DNA of 64,000 bases from an uncultured Clostridia bacterium (GTDB lineage: Bacteria > Bacillota > Clostridia > TANB77 > CAG-508): the NCBI GenBank assembly GCA_934167095.1, contig CAKPKE010000002.1, forward strand, positions 1-64,000, written 5' to 3'. This document shows positions 18,711-25,375 of the stretch, in pieces. The notes under the pieces were generated by a model. That model worked only from the letters and a program-made list of their open reading frames with translations, was not told the DNA's origin and made no database searches. The stretch's first letter is position 1. Every line of letters begins with the position of its first letter. The position numbers were made by a program, and so were the translations under genes.

Positions 18711-19967
18711 ATGAAAAAACCAGAATTATTAGCACCAGCAGGCTCTTTTGAAAAAGCAAAAATAGCGTTTATGTATGGAGCTGATGCTGTTTACTGTGGA
18801 ACATCATCTTTATCACTAAGAACAAGAGCTGATGTAGATGATGATGACTTAATAAAAACTATTGAATATGCTCACTCAATAGGCAAAAAAGTATATGCAG
18901 CACTAAATATTTATGCATGGGATACTGCTTATGACGAAATTGAAAAACAAGTAAAAAGATTATCAGAAGCAAAAGTTGATGCAATTATTGCATCTGATGG
19001 TGGTGTAATAGAAAAAATAAAAGAGATAGCGCCAGAAATTGATGTTCATGTAAGTACACAAGCAAATGTAATAAGCTATCATTCTGCAAAATTTTGGTAT
19101 AACAATGGTGCCAAAAGAGTAATTCTAGGAAGAGAAGCATCAGGAGAGCAAATTGCAGAAATTATGAAAAATAAACCAGAAGACCTAGAAGTTGAAATGT
19201 TTATCCATGGTGCACTTTGCTGGGCATATTCTGGAAGATGTTTCTTAAGTGAATATTTATCAGGAAGAAGTGCTAATTTAGGCGACTGTTCACAAAGTTG
19301 CAGATGGGCATATAATATGTACTTAGAAGAAAAAAATAATCCAGGAAATTTAATGCCAGTTGAAACAGATGAACACGGAACATATATACTTTCATCAAAA
19401 GATTTATGCTTGATAAAAGAGCTTCCAAAAATAATTGAAATGGGCGTAGATAGCTTAAAAATAGAGGGAAGACTAAAAACAGAATACTATTTAGCATCAG
19501 TTGTAAGTGCATATAGAAAAGCAATAGATGACTGTATGAATAATCCGGAAGAATATGATTATACAAAATATCTAAAAGAACTTGAAAAAGTAAAAACAAG
19601 AGGCTTAACAACATTCTTCTTCAATGACAAAAATAATAGAGATTACCAAGAATATGAAGGAAAACAATATAATCCAGATTATGAATTTGGAGGAAAAATA
19701 TTAGAAGATAATCATCCTGATTTAAAGTGTTCAAATGCAGAAGATGCTACATTAATTGAAATTAGAAATAAATTAAGCATTGGTGATGAACTAGAATTAT
19801 TAGTTCCAGATGAATTAGAACCAGAAAAATTCGAAATAGTAAAATTATATGATTCTGAAACAAATCAAAGCTTAGAAACAATAAATCCAGGAAAACGTGG
19901 ACAAACTGTTAAAATATCTATTCCATTTGAAGTAAAAAAAGGATGGATTTTAAGAAGAAAAAAATAA
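18711..19967 (+). CDS. trhP: U32-family tRNA hydroxylation protein (TrhP-like)
   Basis: A 418-residue U32 'peptidase' family protein. It opens with PELLAPAGSFEKAKIAFMYGADAVY, has the family centre EVEMFIHGALCWAYSGRCFLS and four clustered Cys (GDCSQSCRW plus the CWAYSGRC pair and a later SSKDLCL) that probably hold an iron-sulphur cluster, and the DSLKIEGRLKT box. TrhP forms 5-hydroxyuridine at tRNA U34 from prephenate. In B. subtilis two U32 genes follow trmR; here only one is adjacent, and a much longer U32 protein lies at 46.8-49.3 kb. Confidence 0.87.
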   Translation: MKKPELLAPAGSFEKAKIAFMYGADAVYCGTSSLSLRTRADVDDDDLIKTIEYAHSIGKKVYAALNIYAWDTAYDEIEKQVKRLSEAKVDAIIASDGGVIEKIKEIAPEIDVHVSTQANVISYHSAKFWYNNGAKRVILGREASGEQIAEIMKNKPEDLEVEMFIHGALCWAYSGRCFLSEYLSGRSANLGDCSQSCRWAYNMYLEEKNNPGNLMPVETDEHGTYILSSKDLCLIKELPKIIEMGVDSLKIEGRLKTEYYLASVVSAYRKAIDDCMNNPEEYDYTKYLKELEKVKTRGLTTFFFNDKNNRDYQEYEGKQYNPDYEFGGKILEDNHPDLKCSNAEDATLIEIRNKLSIGDELELLVPDELEPEKFEIVKLYDSETNQSLETINPGKRGQTVKISIPFEVKKGWILRRKK

Positions 19968-19970
19968 TAT

Positions 19971-20051
19971 AAAAAAGAGGCTAAGCATAAATAAGCTAAT
20001 TTAAGTGTAAAAAATATACTATAAATAAGCTTATTGCAAAAGCCTCTTTTA
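19971..20051. terminator. Long bidirectional terminator
   Basis: AAAAGAGGCT and AGCCTCTTTT enclose an AT-rich loop with an inner AAGC/GCTT pair, between convergent genes; T/A runs flank both sides. Confidence 0.75.
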
Positions 20052-20894
20052 AATTTTACTTAATTTATAAGAAATAGTAAATCCTAATACTATTAAGATA
20101 AGTCCTATAAAAAAGCTAAGGCTAAGTTCAAAAGCTGGTAGCAAAACAAAAATTGAACCTAAAGTAAATCCAATAATTGATGAAAAGGTAGATGTGTGGT
20201 AATTTTTTAGCAAAAAGTCTATTAGCTTAATAAAAAATAATGAGCCTAAAAGAATTCCAATTCCAAGTGGCAATATAAAAGCAATATTTAAATTAGAAAT
20301 TGCTATTATGTATTGTGAATATATTCCTAAACACATAAGTATTAAAGTATTGCTAACACCAGGAATTACAATGCCTGCAGACATTATGAATCCACAAAAA
20401 ATTAAATAATAAACATTATTTGCAATTTTATCTGATACTAATGCAAAGTCTAGTTTGTTTTCAATAAATATCATAGATAATCCAAGAGCAAATGATATAA
20501 GCATTGGAAGAATAACTTTAAATAAACTCTTTCTTGGATTAAAAACTATAAAACTATGATTCTTAGAAGAGCTATCATTTTTTATGCTTGTAAATAAAGC
20601 TGGAAGTGAGCCTAAAATTAATCCTATAAATAAAAATTTACAAATATTTTCATATCTAAAAAATGCAATTTTTATCAAATTTCCAAATAGAAAAATACCA
20701 ATAAATCCGCCTATTGCAAATGGTAGTAAATATAAAAAATTCTTTTTAAAATTCTTAAAAATAGATGAACAAGCATTTAAAAGTTTGTCATATATACCAA
20801 AAATAACACAAAATACACCAGAGCTAACGCCTGGCAAAATTGCTCCAAAACCAATTAATAAACCAATGAAAATATTTTTCAAAAATACAGCCAT
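20049..20894 (-). CDS. DUF368 polytopic membrane protein
   Basis: A 281-residue protein with about eight hydrophobic helices and two copies of the family signature: GFGAILPGVSSGVFCVIFGIY near the N-terminus and AGIVIPGVSNTLILMCLGIY in the second half, showing an internal duplication. DUF368 proteins are thought to move polyprenyl-phosphate lipid carriers across the membrane; this is family knowledge. The ATG at 20894 is preferred over 20915, because AAAGGA lies between the two, though its 12-base spacing is long. Confidence 0.87.
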   Translation of the reverse strand: MAVFLKNIFIGLLIGFGAILPGVSSGVFCVIFGIYDKLLNACSSIFKNFKKNFLYLLPFAIGGFIGIFLFGNLIKIAFFRYENICKFLFIGLILGSLPALFTSIKNDSSSKNHSFIVFNPRKSLFKVILPMLISFALGLSMIFIENKLDFALVSDKIANNVYYLIFCGFIMSAGIVIPGVSNTLILMCLGIYSQYIIAISNLNIAFILPLGIGILLGSLFFIKLIDFLLKNYHTSTFSSIIGFTLGSIFVLLPAFELSLSFFIGLILIVLGFTISYKLSKI

Positions 20895-21064
20895 ATAAAA
20901 ATTAATTCCTTTCATAAGCTAATTAATATTTTAGAAAATTACAATCTTTAATCAACTGATAAATTATATTCAAAAAAATAAAATTAATTCATTTTTATAA
21001 GGTCAGGCACGAACAAGCAAACGGCTACATATATATATCGTAGAGTTAAAAATGGAGGTGTAAA

Positions 21065-21408
21065 ATGGTTGGAATTTCATGGATAGGATTTTTCACATTT
21101 TTACAAAGTGCGATATTTGTAGTTGGTTACATATCTAATAATAGTTTGTTTCCAGAACCGCTAAGTGCAGAGGATGAAAGCTTTTATTTAAATAAAAAGG
21201 AGAAGCGGAGATGAGGAAGCAAAAAATATTTTAATAGAAAAAAATTTGAGGTTAGTTGCTCATGTGTGTAAAAAATATAGTACTACAAATGTAGATTTAG
21301 ATGACTTAATTTCAATTGGAACAATTGGACTAATTAAAGGAATAAACAGTTTCAAACAAGATAAAGGAGTGAGGCTTTCAACCTATGTTTCAAGATGTAT
21401 TGATAATG
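21065..21408 (+). CDS. sigK: sigK 5' segment: pro-sequence and region 2 of sporulation sigma factor K, split by an element and containing a CGG +1 site
   Basis: GGAGGT precedes the ATG at 21065. The first 47 codons encode a hydrophobic pro-peptide (WIGFFTFLQSAIFVVGYIS) and FPEPLSAEDESFYLNKKEK, as in pro-sigma-K. The frame then meets CGG at 21206 and a TGA two codons later. If the C at 21206 is skipped, GGA (Gly) resumes the conserved GDEEAKNILIEKNLRLVAH of sigma region 2, on through DLISIGTIGLIKGI to SRCIDN. There the coding sequence enters a mobile element; the sigK frame runs on as unrelated sequence to 21560. The remainder lies at 27075-27432. Sigma-K drives late mother-cell sporulation genes. 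The break could be decay or error, but conservation on both sides argues for a working gene. Confidence 0.85.
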
Positions 21409-21437
21409 CACACCTCACGTTACGGAACTATATGACG
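21405..21437 (+). other. attL: left recombination junction with right arm of attP
   Basis: Core AATG at 21405-21408, then a 27-base arm at 21411-21437. The reverse complement of that arm matches the arm at 27041-27067 at about 17 of 27 positions (shared CGT.ATA..GTTCC and GTGAG), so in the circle the two arms face each other around a 10-base spacer. Confidence 0.75.
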
Positions 21438-21946
21438 TATTCCAAGCAACATTTAAGGCACTACAAAGAAAAATACAGACAAATTATACAATACAACTTG
21501 CAAACCCTCGCAGAACTTTACCAAAAACAAACAAGCAAACAACAACAGAAAACAAGATAAAATTTTATAGAAGACTTAAAAATATAACACAAGAAGAACT
21601 TGCAAAACAATTGGGTGTAACAAGAGATGTTATAATGAGTATTGAAAATGGGGCAAGAAAAGGAAAACGTCTATATTATGATATTGATATTATAAATAAA
21701 ATAATTGATATATTAGATATGAGAGATAAGTTCGGTAAGTCTGATACATATATAAGATTTTTAGTAGAAGATGGCAACGCACAACTAAAAGAATACAGAA
21801 AAAAGAATAATTTAAGTGTTAATAATTTTGCTAATATGATGGGTGTTGATAGAAGCACGATAAGACGTTGGGAACATTACGAGAATACTATATCTTATGA
21901 AAACTACTTGAAATACAAAAAAATAAGAGACCTACGTTCTGTTTAA
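21407..21946 (+). CDS. Double helix-turn-helix regulator frame with no start codon when integrated
   Basis: The frame is open from the element's left edge (TGC at 21407) to TAA at 21944 with no ATG, GTG or TTG before TTG 21611, which falls inside the first HTH. It encodes about 179 residues: a linker, an XRE HTH (IKFYRRLKNITQEELAKQLG, then VTRDVIMSIENGA), and a second HTH near the end (NNFANMMGVDRSTIRRWEHY). In sigK the codon before it is a TAA in this frame, so it cannot be read from sigK. In the circle it is continuous and in frame with the recombinase. A start at TTG 21611 would give a truncated protein. Confidence 0.7.
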   Translation, partial: CTPHVTELYDVFQATFKALQRKIQTNYTIQLANPRRTLPKTNKQTTTENKIKFYRRLKNITQEELAKQLGVTRDVIMSIENGARKGKRLYYDIDIINKIIDILDMRDKFGKSDTYIRFLVEDGNAQLKEYRKKNNLSVNNFANMMGVDRSTIRRWEHYENTISYENYLKYKKIRDLRSV

Positions 21947-21958
21947 ACGTAAGTCTCT
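21926..21958. terminator. Hairpin between the HTH frame and the minus-strand gene
   Basis: AGAGACCTACGT pairs with ACGTAAGTCTCT (one mismatch region) overlapping the HTH stop; T-poor tail, possibly acting for both strands. Confidence 0.55.
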
Positions 21959-21998
21959 GTTTGCTTTATAAGTCAAGAAAGGTTGCGAGTTATGAAAA

Positions 21999-22169
21999 TC
22001 ATTTACTTAATTCCACAATTAAACTTTTTAAGATTTCTCTTTTTGTTTCTTCGCTAACGTTTAAATTAGCAATTGTTTCTATGTATAGGGTTGCTTTAAT
22101 TTCTGCAATGCCCTCGTTTAATTTTTCAATACCAGATTGCTCTGATGGATAATTTATTTTAATTTTCAT
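21999..22169 (-). CDS. Small conserved-looking element protein (56 aa)
   Basis: Below the usual length cut-off. ATG at 22169, stop at 21999. The product starts MKIKINYPSEQSGIEKLNEG and is an acidic, helix-rich chain ending KSLIVELSK. Its codon use and soluble composition are more protein-like than the hydrophobic frame on the opposite strand. No function recognised; short proteins like this are common on conjugative and skin-type elements. The ribosome site is weak (AAGG at 14 bases, GTGAG nearer). Confidence 0.55.
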   Translation of the reverse strand: MKIKINYPSEQSGIEKLNEGIAEIKATLYIETIANLNVSEETKREILKSLIVELSK

Positions 22170-22263
22170 AATCTCACACGCCTTTTTTAAATTTTATTCG
22201 TGTTCATTGAAAATTATAATAAACTTATAAAACAATTATATTATATAATAAAAAGGACTTGAA

Positions 22264-22473
22264 TTAAAGTCCTTTTGCAATGTTTATTAAATTTGTAAGT
22301 TTTTCTACGTCGTCGTATTTCTTGTATTCTTCAAATGGTATGTCTCCAACTTCAACGTCATTGCTAAAATCAAAATATTCTTTCAATTCTTCATTGCTTT
22401 CAATTTGTTCCTCTGATAATTCTGATAGTAAATTATCAAGTTCTTCAACTAATTCTTTGTTTTTTAATTCCAT
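22264..22473 (-). CDS. Small acidic element protein (69 aa)
   Basis: AAGGTGG precedes the ATG at 22473. The product (MELKNKELVEELDNLLSELS...) is strongly acidic, predicted helical, with a central EEYKKYDD stretch. No recognised family. It is the last gene of the minus-strand group at this end of the element. Acidic small proteins on mobile elements often act as antitoxins or anti-defence proteins, but nothing specific supports that here. Confidence 0.6.
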   Translation of the reverse strand: MELKNKELVEELDNLLSELSEEQIESNEELKEYFDFSNDVEVGDIPFEEYKKYDDVEKLTNLINIAKGL

Positions 22474-22561
22474 AATTTTTCCCACCTTTCCTTTGATAAG
22501 AATATTATAGCACCCTCAATAACCTCTTGTCTGCCCCTAAAACGAAAATTTTTAAATTTTT

Positions 22562-22918
22562 TTAATTGTGCTTGTGATAAGACTTGTACGTCTGCAATGG
22601 TCTTCCATATTGTCCTGAAAGGTCTAATGGTCGGCAAGTAGGACACCCAAAGACTGCACCATCTTTGATAAGATTATGTTTGATTTGTTTATATACATAA
22701 CTATCATTAAACATATTAAGGAATTCTTTTTTCTTTTTGTATTGCTCGTGTTCTTGCTTTAAATATTCTATTTGTGCCTTTCTTTTTTGTTCTTCGTCTA
22801 TCTTCTTTAAGTAGTCGTCAATTTTATGCTCAATAGCAATGCGTATGTCTTCGTCAAGTTCAATTGATAGTCTTGTATCTGTTATTCCTAATAGTTCTAA
22901 TAATTGCTTATCGTTCAT
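22562..22918 (-). CDS. Element protein with charged coiled coil (118 aa)
   Basis: The ATG at 22918 overlaps the end of the excisionase-like gene, so the two are probably translationally coupled. Residues 1-30 (MNDKQLLELLGITDTRLSIE) suggest a small fold; residues 30-75 are a Lys/Glu coiled coil; the tail has a CPTC pair. No known family recognised. A second frame at 22464-22646 overlaps its end but shows no better evidence. Confidence 0.6.
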   Translation of the reverse strand: MNDKQLLELLGITDTRLSIELDEDIRIAIEHKIDDYLKKIDEEQKRKAQIEYLKQEHEQYKKKKEFLNMFNDSYVYKQIKHNLIKDGAVFGCPTCRPLDLSGQYGRPLQTYKSYHKHN

Positions 22919-23090
22919 TTTTTACCCCCAAAGTAGAAAGAAATCTCTGTAATTCTTCTTCTGCAACTATATATTGTTTGCCTATGAAATGTGCTTTCAA
23001 TTTGTGAGATTTTATCAAGCACCTTAAATATGGAACTGGTGTTAATAGTAGTTCGCTTATTTGTTTTAACGTATAATATTTTGTACTCAT
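22908..23090 (-). CDS. Excisionase-like winged-helix DNA-binding protein (60 aa)
   Basis: A 60-residue protein with the MerR-like excisionase pattern: YYTLKQISELLLTPVPYLRCLI (helix-turn-helix), then KLKAHFIGKQYIVAEEELQRFL (wing and closing helix). Excisionase-family proteins bend DNA and set the direction of site-specific recombination. For large serine recombinases the matching direction factor is often unrelated to tyrosine-recombinase Xis, so its role with this element's recombinase is an inference. AGGAGG lies just upstream on the minus strand. Confidence 0.7.
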   Translation of the reverse strand: MSTKYYTLKQISELLLTPVPYLRCLIKSHKLKAHFIGKQYIVAEEELQRFLSTLGVKNER

Positions 23091-23399
23091 ACATATACCT
23101 CCTCATATATAAAGAGGCAAGAAGAAGCGGAAACTACAAAAAGCTATCAATAGTATGTATATAGTATAGATAAAGAATACGAACAAATATTTGAAAAAAT
23201 ACCTTTAAAACGCATTTAAACACCGAAATCCGCTTCGTAGATATTAAAGACGATAAATTATATATCTGACACCGAAAAACGTCTTAAAAACGATTTTAAG
23301 AGGTCAAAATATAGTATGGTGGGGGTTGGGTTATGAAAAAGAGGCAAAATAGAACAAAAAAGTGCTATTTACCCCAAAACAAAACGAGCAAAATAAAAA
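23091..23399. other. Intergenic region of the element with GAAGCGGA motifs
   Basis: No convincing gene except a possible 24-residue basic peptide on the plus strand. GAAGCGGAA at 23124 and its reverse complement TCCGCTTC at 23229 are about 100 bases apart; related copies lie at 24775 and 24880. Could hold a promoter for the minus-strand genes or an origin-like site. Confidence 0.3.
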
Positions 23400-23407
23400 G
23401 TATATAA
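23333..23407 (+). CDS. Possible basic micropeptide (24 aa)
   Basis: ATG at 23333 preceded by a G-rich GGTGGGGG stretch; product MKKRQNRTKKCYLPQNKTSK plus four residues, highly basic. It ends inside the palindrome at 23400-23423. Could be chance. Confidence 0.25.
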   Translation: MKKRQNRTKKCYLPQNKTSKIKSI

Positions 23408-23423
23408 GCAAGTGCTTATATAC
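23400..23423. terminator. Perfect palindrome/terminator at the end of the minus-strand operon
   Basis: GTATATAAGCA and TGCTTATATAC form an 11-bp stem with a two-base loop, with T-rich sequence on the minus-strand exit side. Confidence 0.65.
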
Positions 23424-23709
23424 CTATTTTAAAAACTATGTTAAAAATTATTGCAAAAAATCTTATAAAATTATATAAACATATAATTCCACAAGCACCA
23501 CCAGAGATTAGAAAAATATTTTTTAATTTCTCGTTATCTTTGATAGGGTTTCCACATTTTGAGCAAACTTTTTCTCCGTTTAATATATTTCCACATTCTT
23601 CACAAGTATTTTTGCTTTTTAATTTTATTCCTTTTTTAAGTAAAATTATACTTGCTATAAGGAATACTATTCCTGTGAAAATATAACTTATATAAAAATT
23701 CATTAACAT
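23416..23709 (-). CDS. Zinc-ribbon membrane protein (97 aa)
   Basis: An N-terminal membrane helix (YIFTGIVFLIASIILLKKG), a zinc ribbon with CEECG...CSKCG (residues 36-56), then a second hydrophobic segment. The start overlaps closely with the stop of the upstream gene (AGGTGG lies within its last codons), so the two form an operon with 23715-24080. No function known; such zinc-ribbon membrane proteins are frequent on Firmicutes elements. Confidence 0.65.
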   Translation of the reverse strand: MLMNFYISYIFTGIVFLIASIILLKKGIKLKSKNTCEECGNILNGEKVCSKCGNPIKDNEKLKNIFLISGGACGIICLYNFIRFFAIIFNIVFKIGI

Positions 23710-23714
23710 ATTAA

Positions 23715-24080
23715 TTATTTTCCACCTTTCATATTTATTTCATATAATTGTTTTAGCATATATGCTTTCCACTCTAAAAATGGTGTACTTAAAAGTGCTA
23801 CAATGACCATAAATGCACTTGGGATAAGGCAAATTAAGAAAACAACAAATGCACCACATAAAAGACCAAATAAACCAATTAGCATAAGTATTCCAGCAAA
23901 AGCAAAGCATATAATCTTACATATCTTTGATAACTTTAAGAAAAAGTTTATGTTTTTTTCTGTTCCATTTACACCGTTTATAATACTTTCTTGCATTTCA
24001 TTAGTTGCCCCACAATGAACGCATTTTTCTGCGTTTGAAGAAATATCTTTCCCACAATTTTTACATTTAATTAGTGCCAT
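23715..24080 (-). CDS. Zinc-ribbon membrane protein (121 aa)
   Basis: Starts MALIKCKNCGKDISSNAEKC with two CxxC pairs (residues 6-24), a 25-residue linker, then two or three hydrophobic helices (CFAFAGILMLIGLFGLLCGAF and following). AAAGGAG precedes the ATG. Zinc-ribbon plus membrane-helix proteins are common but functionally unassigned. Middle gene of a three-gene minus-strand operon. Confidence 0.65.
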   Translation of the reverse strand: MALIKCKNCGKDISSNAEKCVHCGATNEMQESIINGVNGTEKNINFFLKLSKICKIICFAFAGILMLIGLFGLLCGAFVVFLICLIPSAFMVIVALLSTPFLEWKAYMLKQLYEINMKGGK

Positions 24081-24103
24081 AAAATTTCAACTCCTTTCAC
24101 AAT

Positions 24104-24350
24104 TTATATATCTTTTTCCTCGCCTGATGGTATAAGTTTATCGTATATTGCAAATAATATTAATAGGTACAGAAAAGCGAATCCTATTGAATACATTAAC
24201 CATAGAGGAATATCGCCAAGCATCATTGTAACTGATGGCATAATTTCATAAGGGTTAGACGGAAGAATAAAAGATAAAGTTATTATAATTGCTACCCCCT
24301 ACTATTGCAAGTGCTATAAATAATATTTTTGTACGTTTTATTTTGCTCAC
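24104..24350 (-). pseudogene. Small membrane protein with a +1 frame break at a G run
   Basis: From a GTG at 24350 the frame reads SKIKRTKILFIALAIVG and then fails. Skipping one G of the five G (plus-strand C 24295-24299) restores AIIITLSFILPSNPYEIMPS and a further membrane helix (PLWLMYSIGFAFLYLLILFA) ending KLIPSGEEKDI. The result is an 81-residue two-helix protein. The break may be a sequencing error, a mutation, or a +1 shift; it again falls at a Gly codon. The start codon is uncertain because the G run also resembles a ribosome site. Confidence 0.5.
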
Positions 24351-24403
24351 CCCCAAACAAGAGAAATTTTTTTCAAATTTATTATAACACAAATTTCTTA
24401 AAA

Positions 24404-24429
24404 AGTACATTTATTTAATGCAGTACATT
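24404..24429. promoter_or_regulatory. Direct-repeat operator candidate between divergent genes
   Basis: AGTACATT occurs at 24404 and 24422, 18 bases apart, in the region separating the minus-strand operon and the XRE gene, a typical place for repressor binding. Confidence 0.45.
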
Positions 24430-24466
24430 ATATAAATGTTTATTGGATAATTATATGGGTGATGGT

Positions 24467-24703
24467 ATGAAAGTTAATAAAGACGACAACAAATTCATAT
24501 ATGTAATTGTTGGTAAAAATATCAAAAGAATTAGAAAAGAAAAAGGACTAACGCAAGTACAACTTGCAGACTTGGTGGGCTATAATGAAGGTACAATAGC
24601 AAACATTGAAAATGATAGTTTTCAAACTTGTAGTTTAGAGTTCTTGTATGTTATCTCAAAAATGCTTGACGTACCTATGGCAGAATTTTTTAAAGAAATA
24701 TAA
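24467..24703 (+). CDS. XRE-family transcriptional regulator
   Basis: A 78-residue protein; residues 17-70 form a Cro/CI HTH (IKRIRKEKGLTQVQLADLVG, then YNEGTIANIENDS) ending in MLDVPMAEFF. ATG 24467 is chosen because GGGTGA lies five bases upstream; earlier in-frame starts exist at 24443 (TTG) and 24455. It probably represses itself and the divergent operon through the AGTACATT repeats. Likely the element's maintenance regulator. Confidence 0.8.
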   Translation: MKVNKDDNKFIYVIVGKNIKRIRKEKGLTQVQLADLVGYNEGTIANIENDSFQTCSLEFLYVISKMLDVPMAEFFKEI

Positions 24704-24713
24704 AAAAATAAGA

Positions 24714-24747
24714 GTGCCTATACATTTTGTTGTATAGACATTTTTTT
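24714..24747 (+). terminator. Terminator after the XRE gene
   Basis: GTGCCTATACA pairs with TGTATAGACA, followed by T7. Confidence 0.85.
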
Positions 24748-25311
24748 ATGTATATAAAAACCTCTATGAAGCAAATTCCGCTACCATACGTTGCTTAAAA
24801 TATTTTATTTGATAAATTAATTGTCTAAAAAAATAATAAGGCTTAAAATCGAAATAAAACGAGGCTATTATATAATCAGAAGCGGAATTTTACTTAAAGA
24901 GGCTATAAAAAATATTTTGAAAGAATTTTTTGCTTCGTGACTTGACACGAGGTAGATAAATAAATCTATAATATTATATATAATATATAGAATTAGTAGT
25001 AAATTAAGTCTTATGTAGTAATATATAATATTAACCTTATGAAAGATAAAATATATAATATAACCTTATGAAGAAAGTAATATACTTTCATTAGGTTATA
25101 CTTGTATTATATTATACTTGGTATTATATTATTTTATTATATTTAGTACATTACATTAAGGAATATATATTTTTTTATATATTTATTATATATATTATTA
25201 AATATACTATATAGTATATATTAAAGAGAGAGAATCTAAAAATAGTATATATCTGTTATAACAAAGTACCACTCCTTATTGATATTTCTATAAAATATTT
25301 TTTGTAATAAG
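24748..25311. other. 560-base AT-rich region with repeats, no gene
   Basis: Almost pure A/T apart from short motifs. AAATTCCGCT near 24774 and AGCGGAATTT at 24881 form a distant inverted repeat. TCGTG/CACGA makes a small hairpin near 24935-24950. TAACCTTATGAA occurs at 25032 and 25061; the second pairs with TTCATTAGGTTA at 25087 as a hairpin. An origin, transfer site or binding region is possible. No reading frame of quality seen. Confidence 0.4.
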
Positions 25312-25340
25312 TTTACAGATACTTTCTTATGTGATATAAT
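25312..25340 (+). promoter_or_regulatory. Promoter of the recombinase
   Basis: TTTACA, 17-base spacer, TATAAT, followed after about 20 bases by GGAAAGGTG and the recombinase ATG. Looks sigma-A-like; a mother-cell sigma site was not recognised. Confidence 0.65.
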
Positions 25341-25375
25341 ATATACATATTACACATAAAGGAAAGGTGTTAAAT

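Noticed and set aside
21065..21560. sigK as a simple pseudogene
   Set aside because: Breaks are limited to the element and two identical CGGA sites; residues on all sides remain highly conserved, and priA has the same break.
21246..21560. A separate sigma-factor gene starting at TTG 21246
   Set aside because: No ribosome site; residues upstream in the shifted frame (GDEEAKN) are part of the same sigma region.
21961..22152. 63-residue plus-strand frame
   Set aside because: Hydrophobic shadow of the better minus-strand gene 21999-22169.
22464..22646. 60-residue minus-strand frame
   Set aside because: Overlaps the end of the 22562-22918 gene and the start of the next; no ribosome site of quality and no family likeness.
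25021..25100. Transposon ends in the AT-rich region
   Set aside because: The repeats form a hairpin but have no target duplication or transposase.
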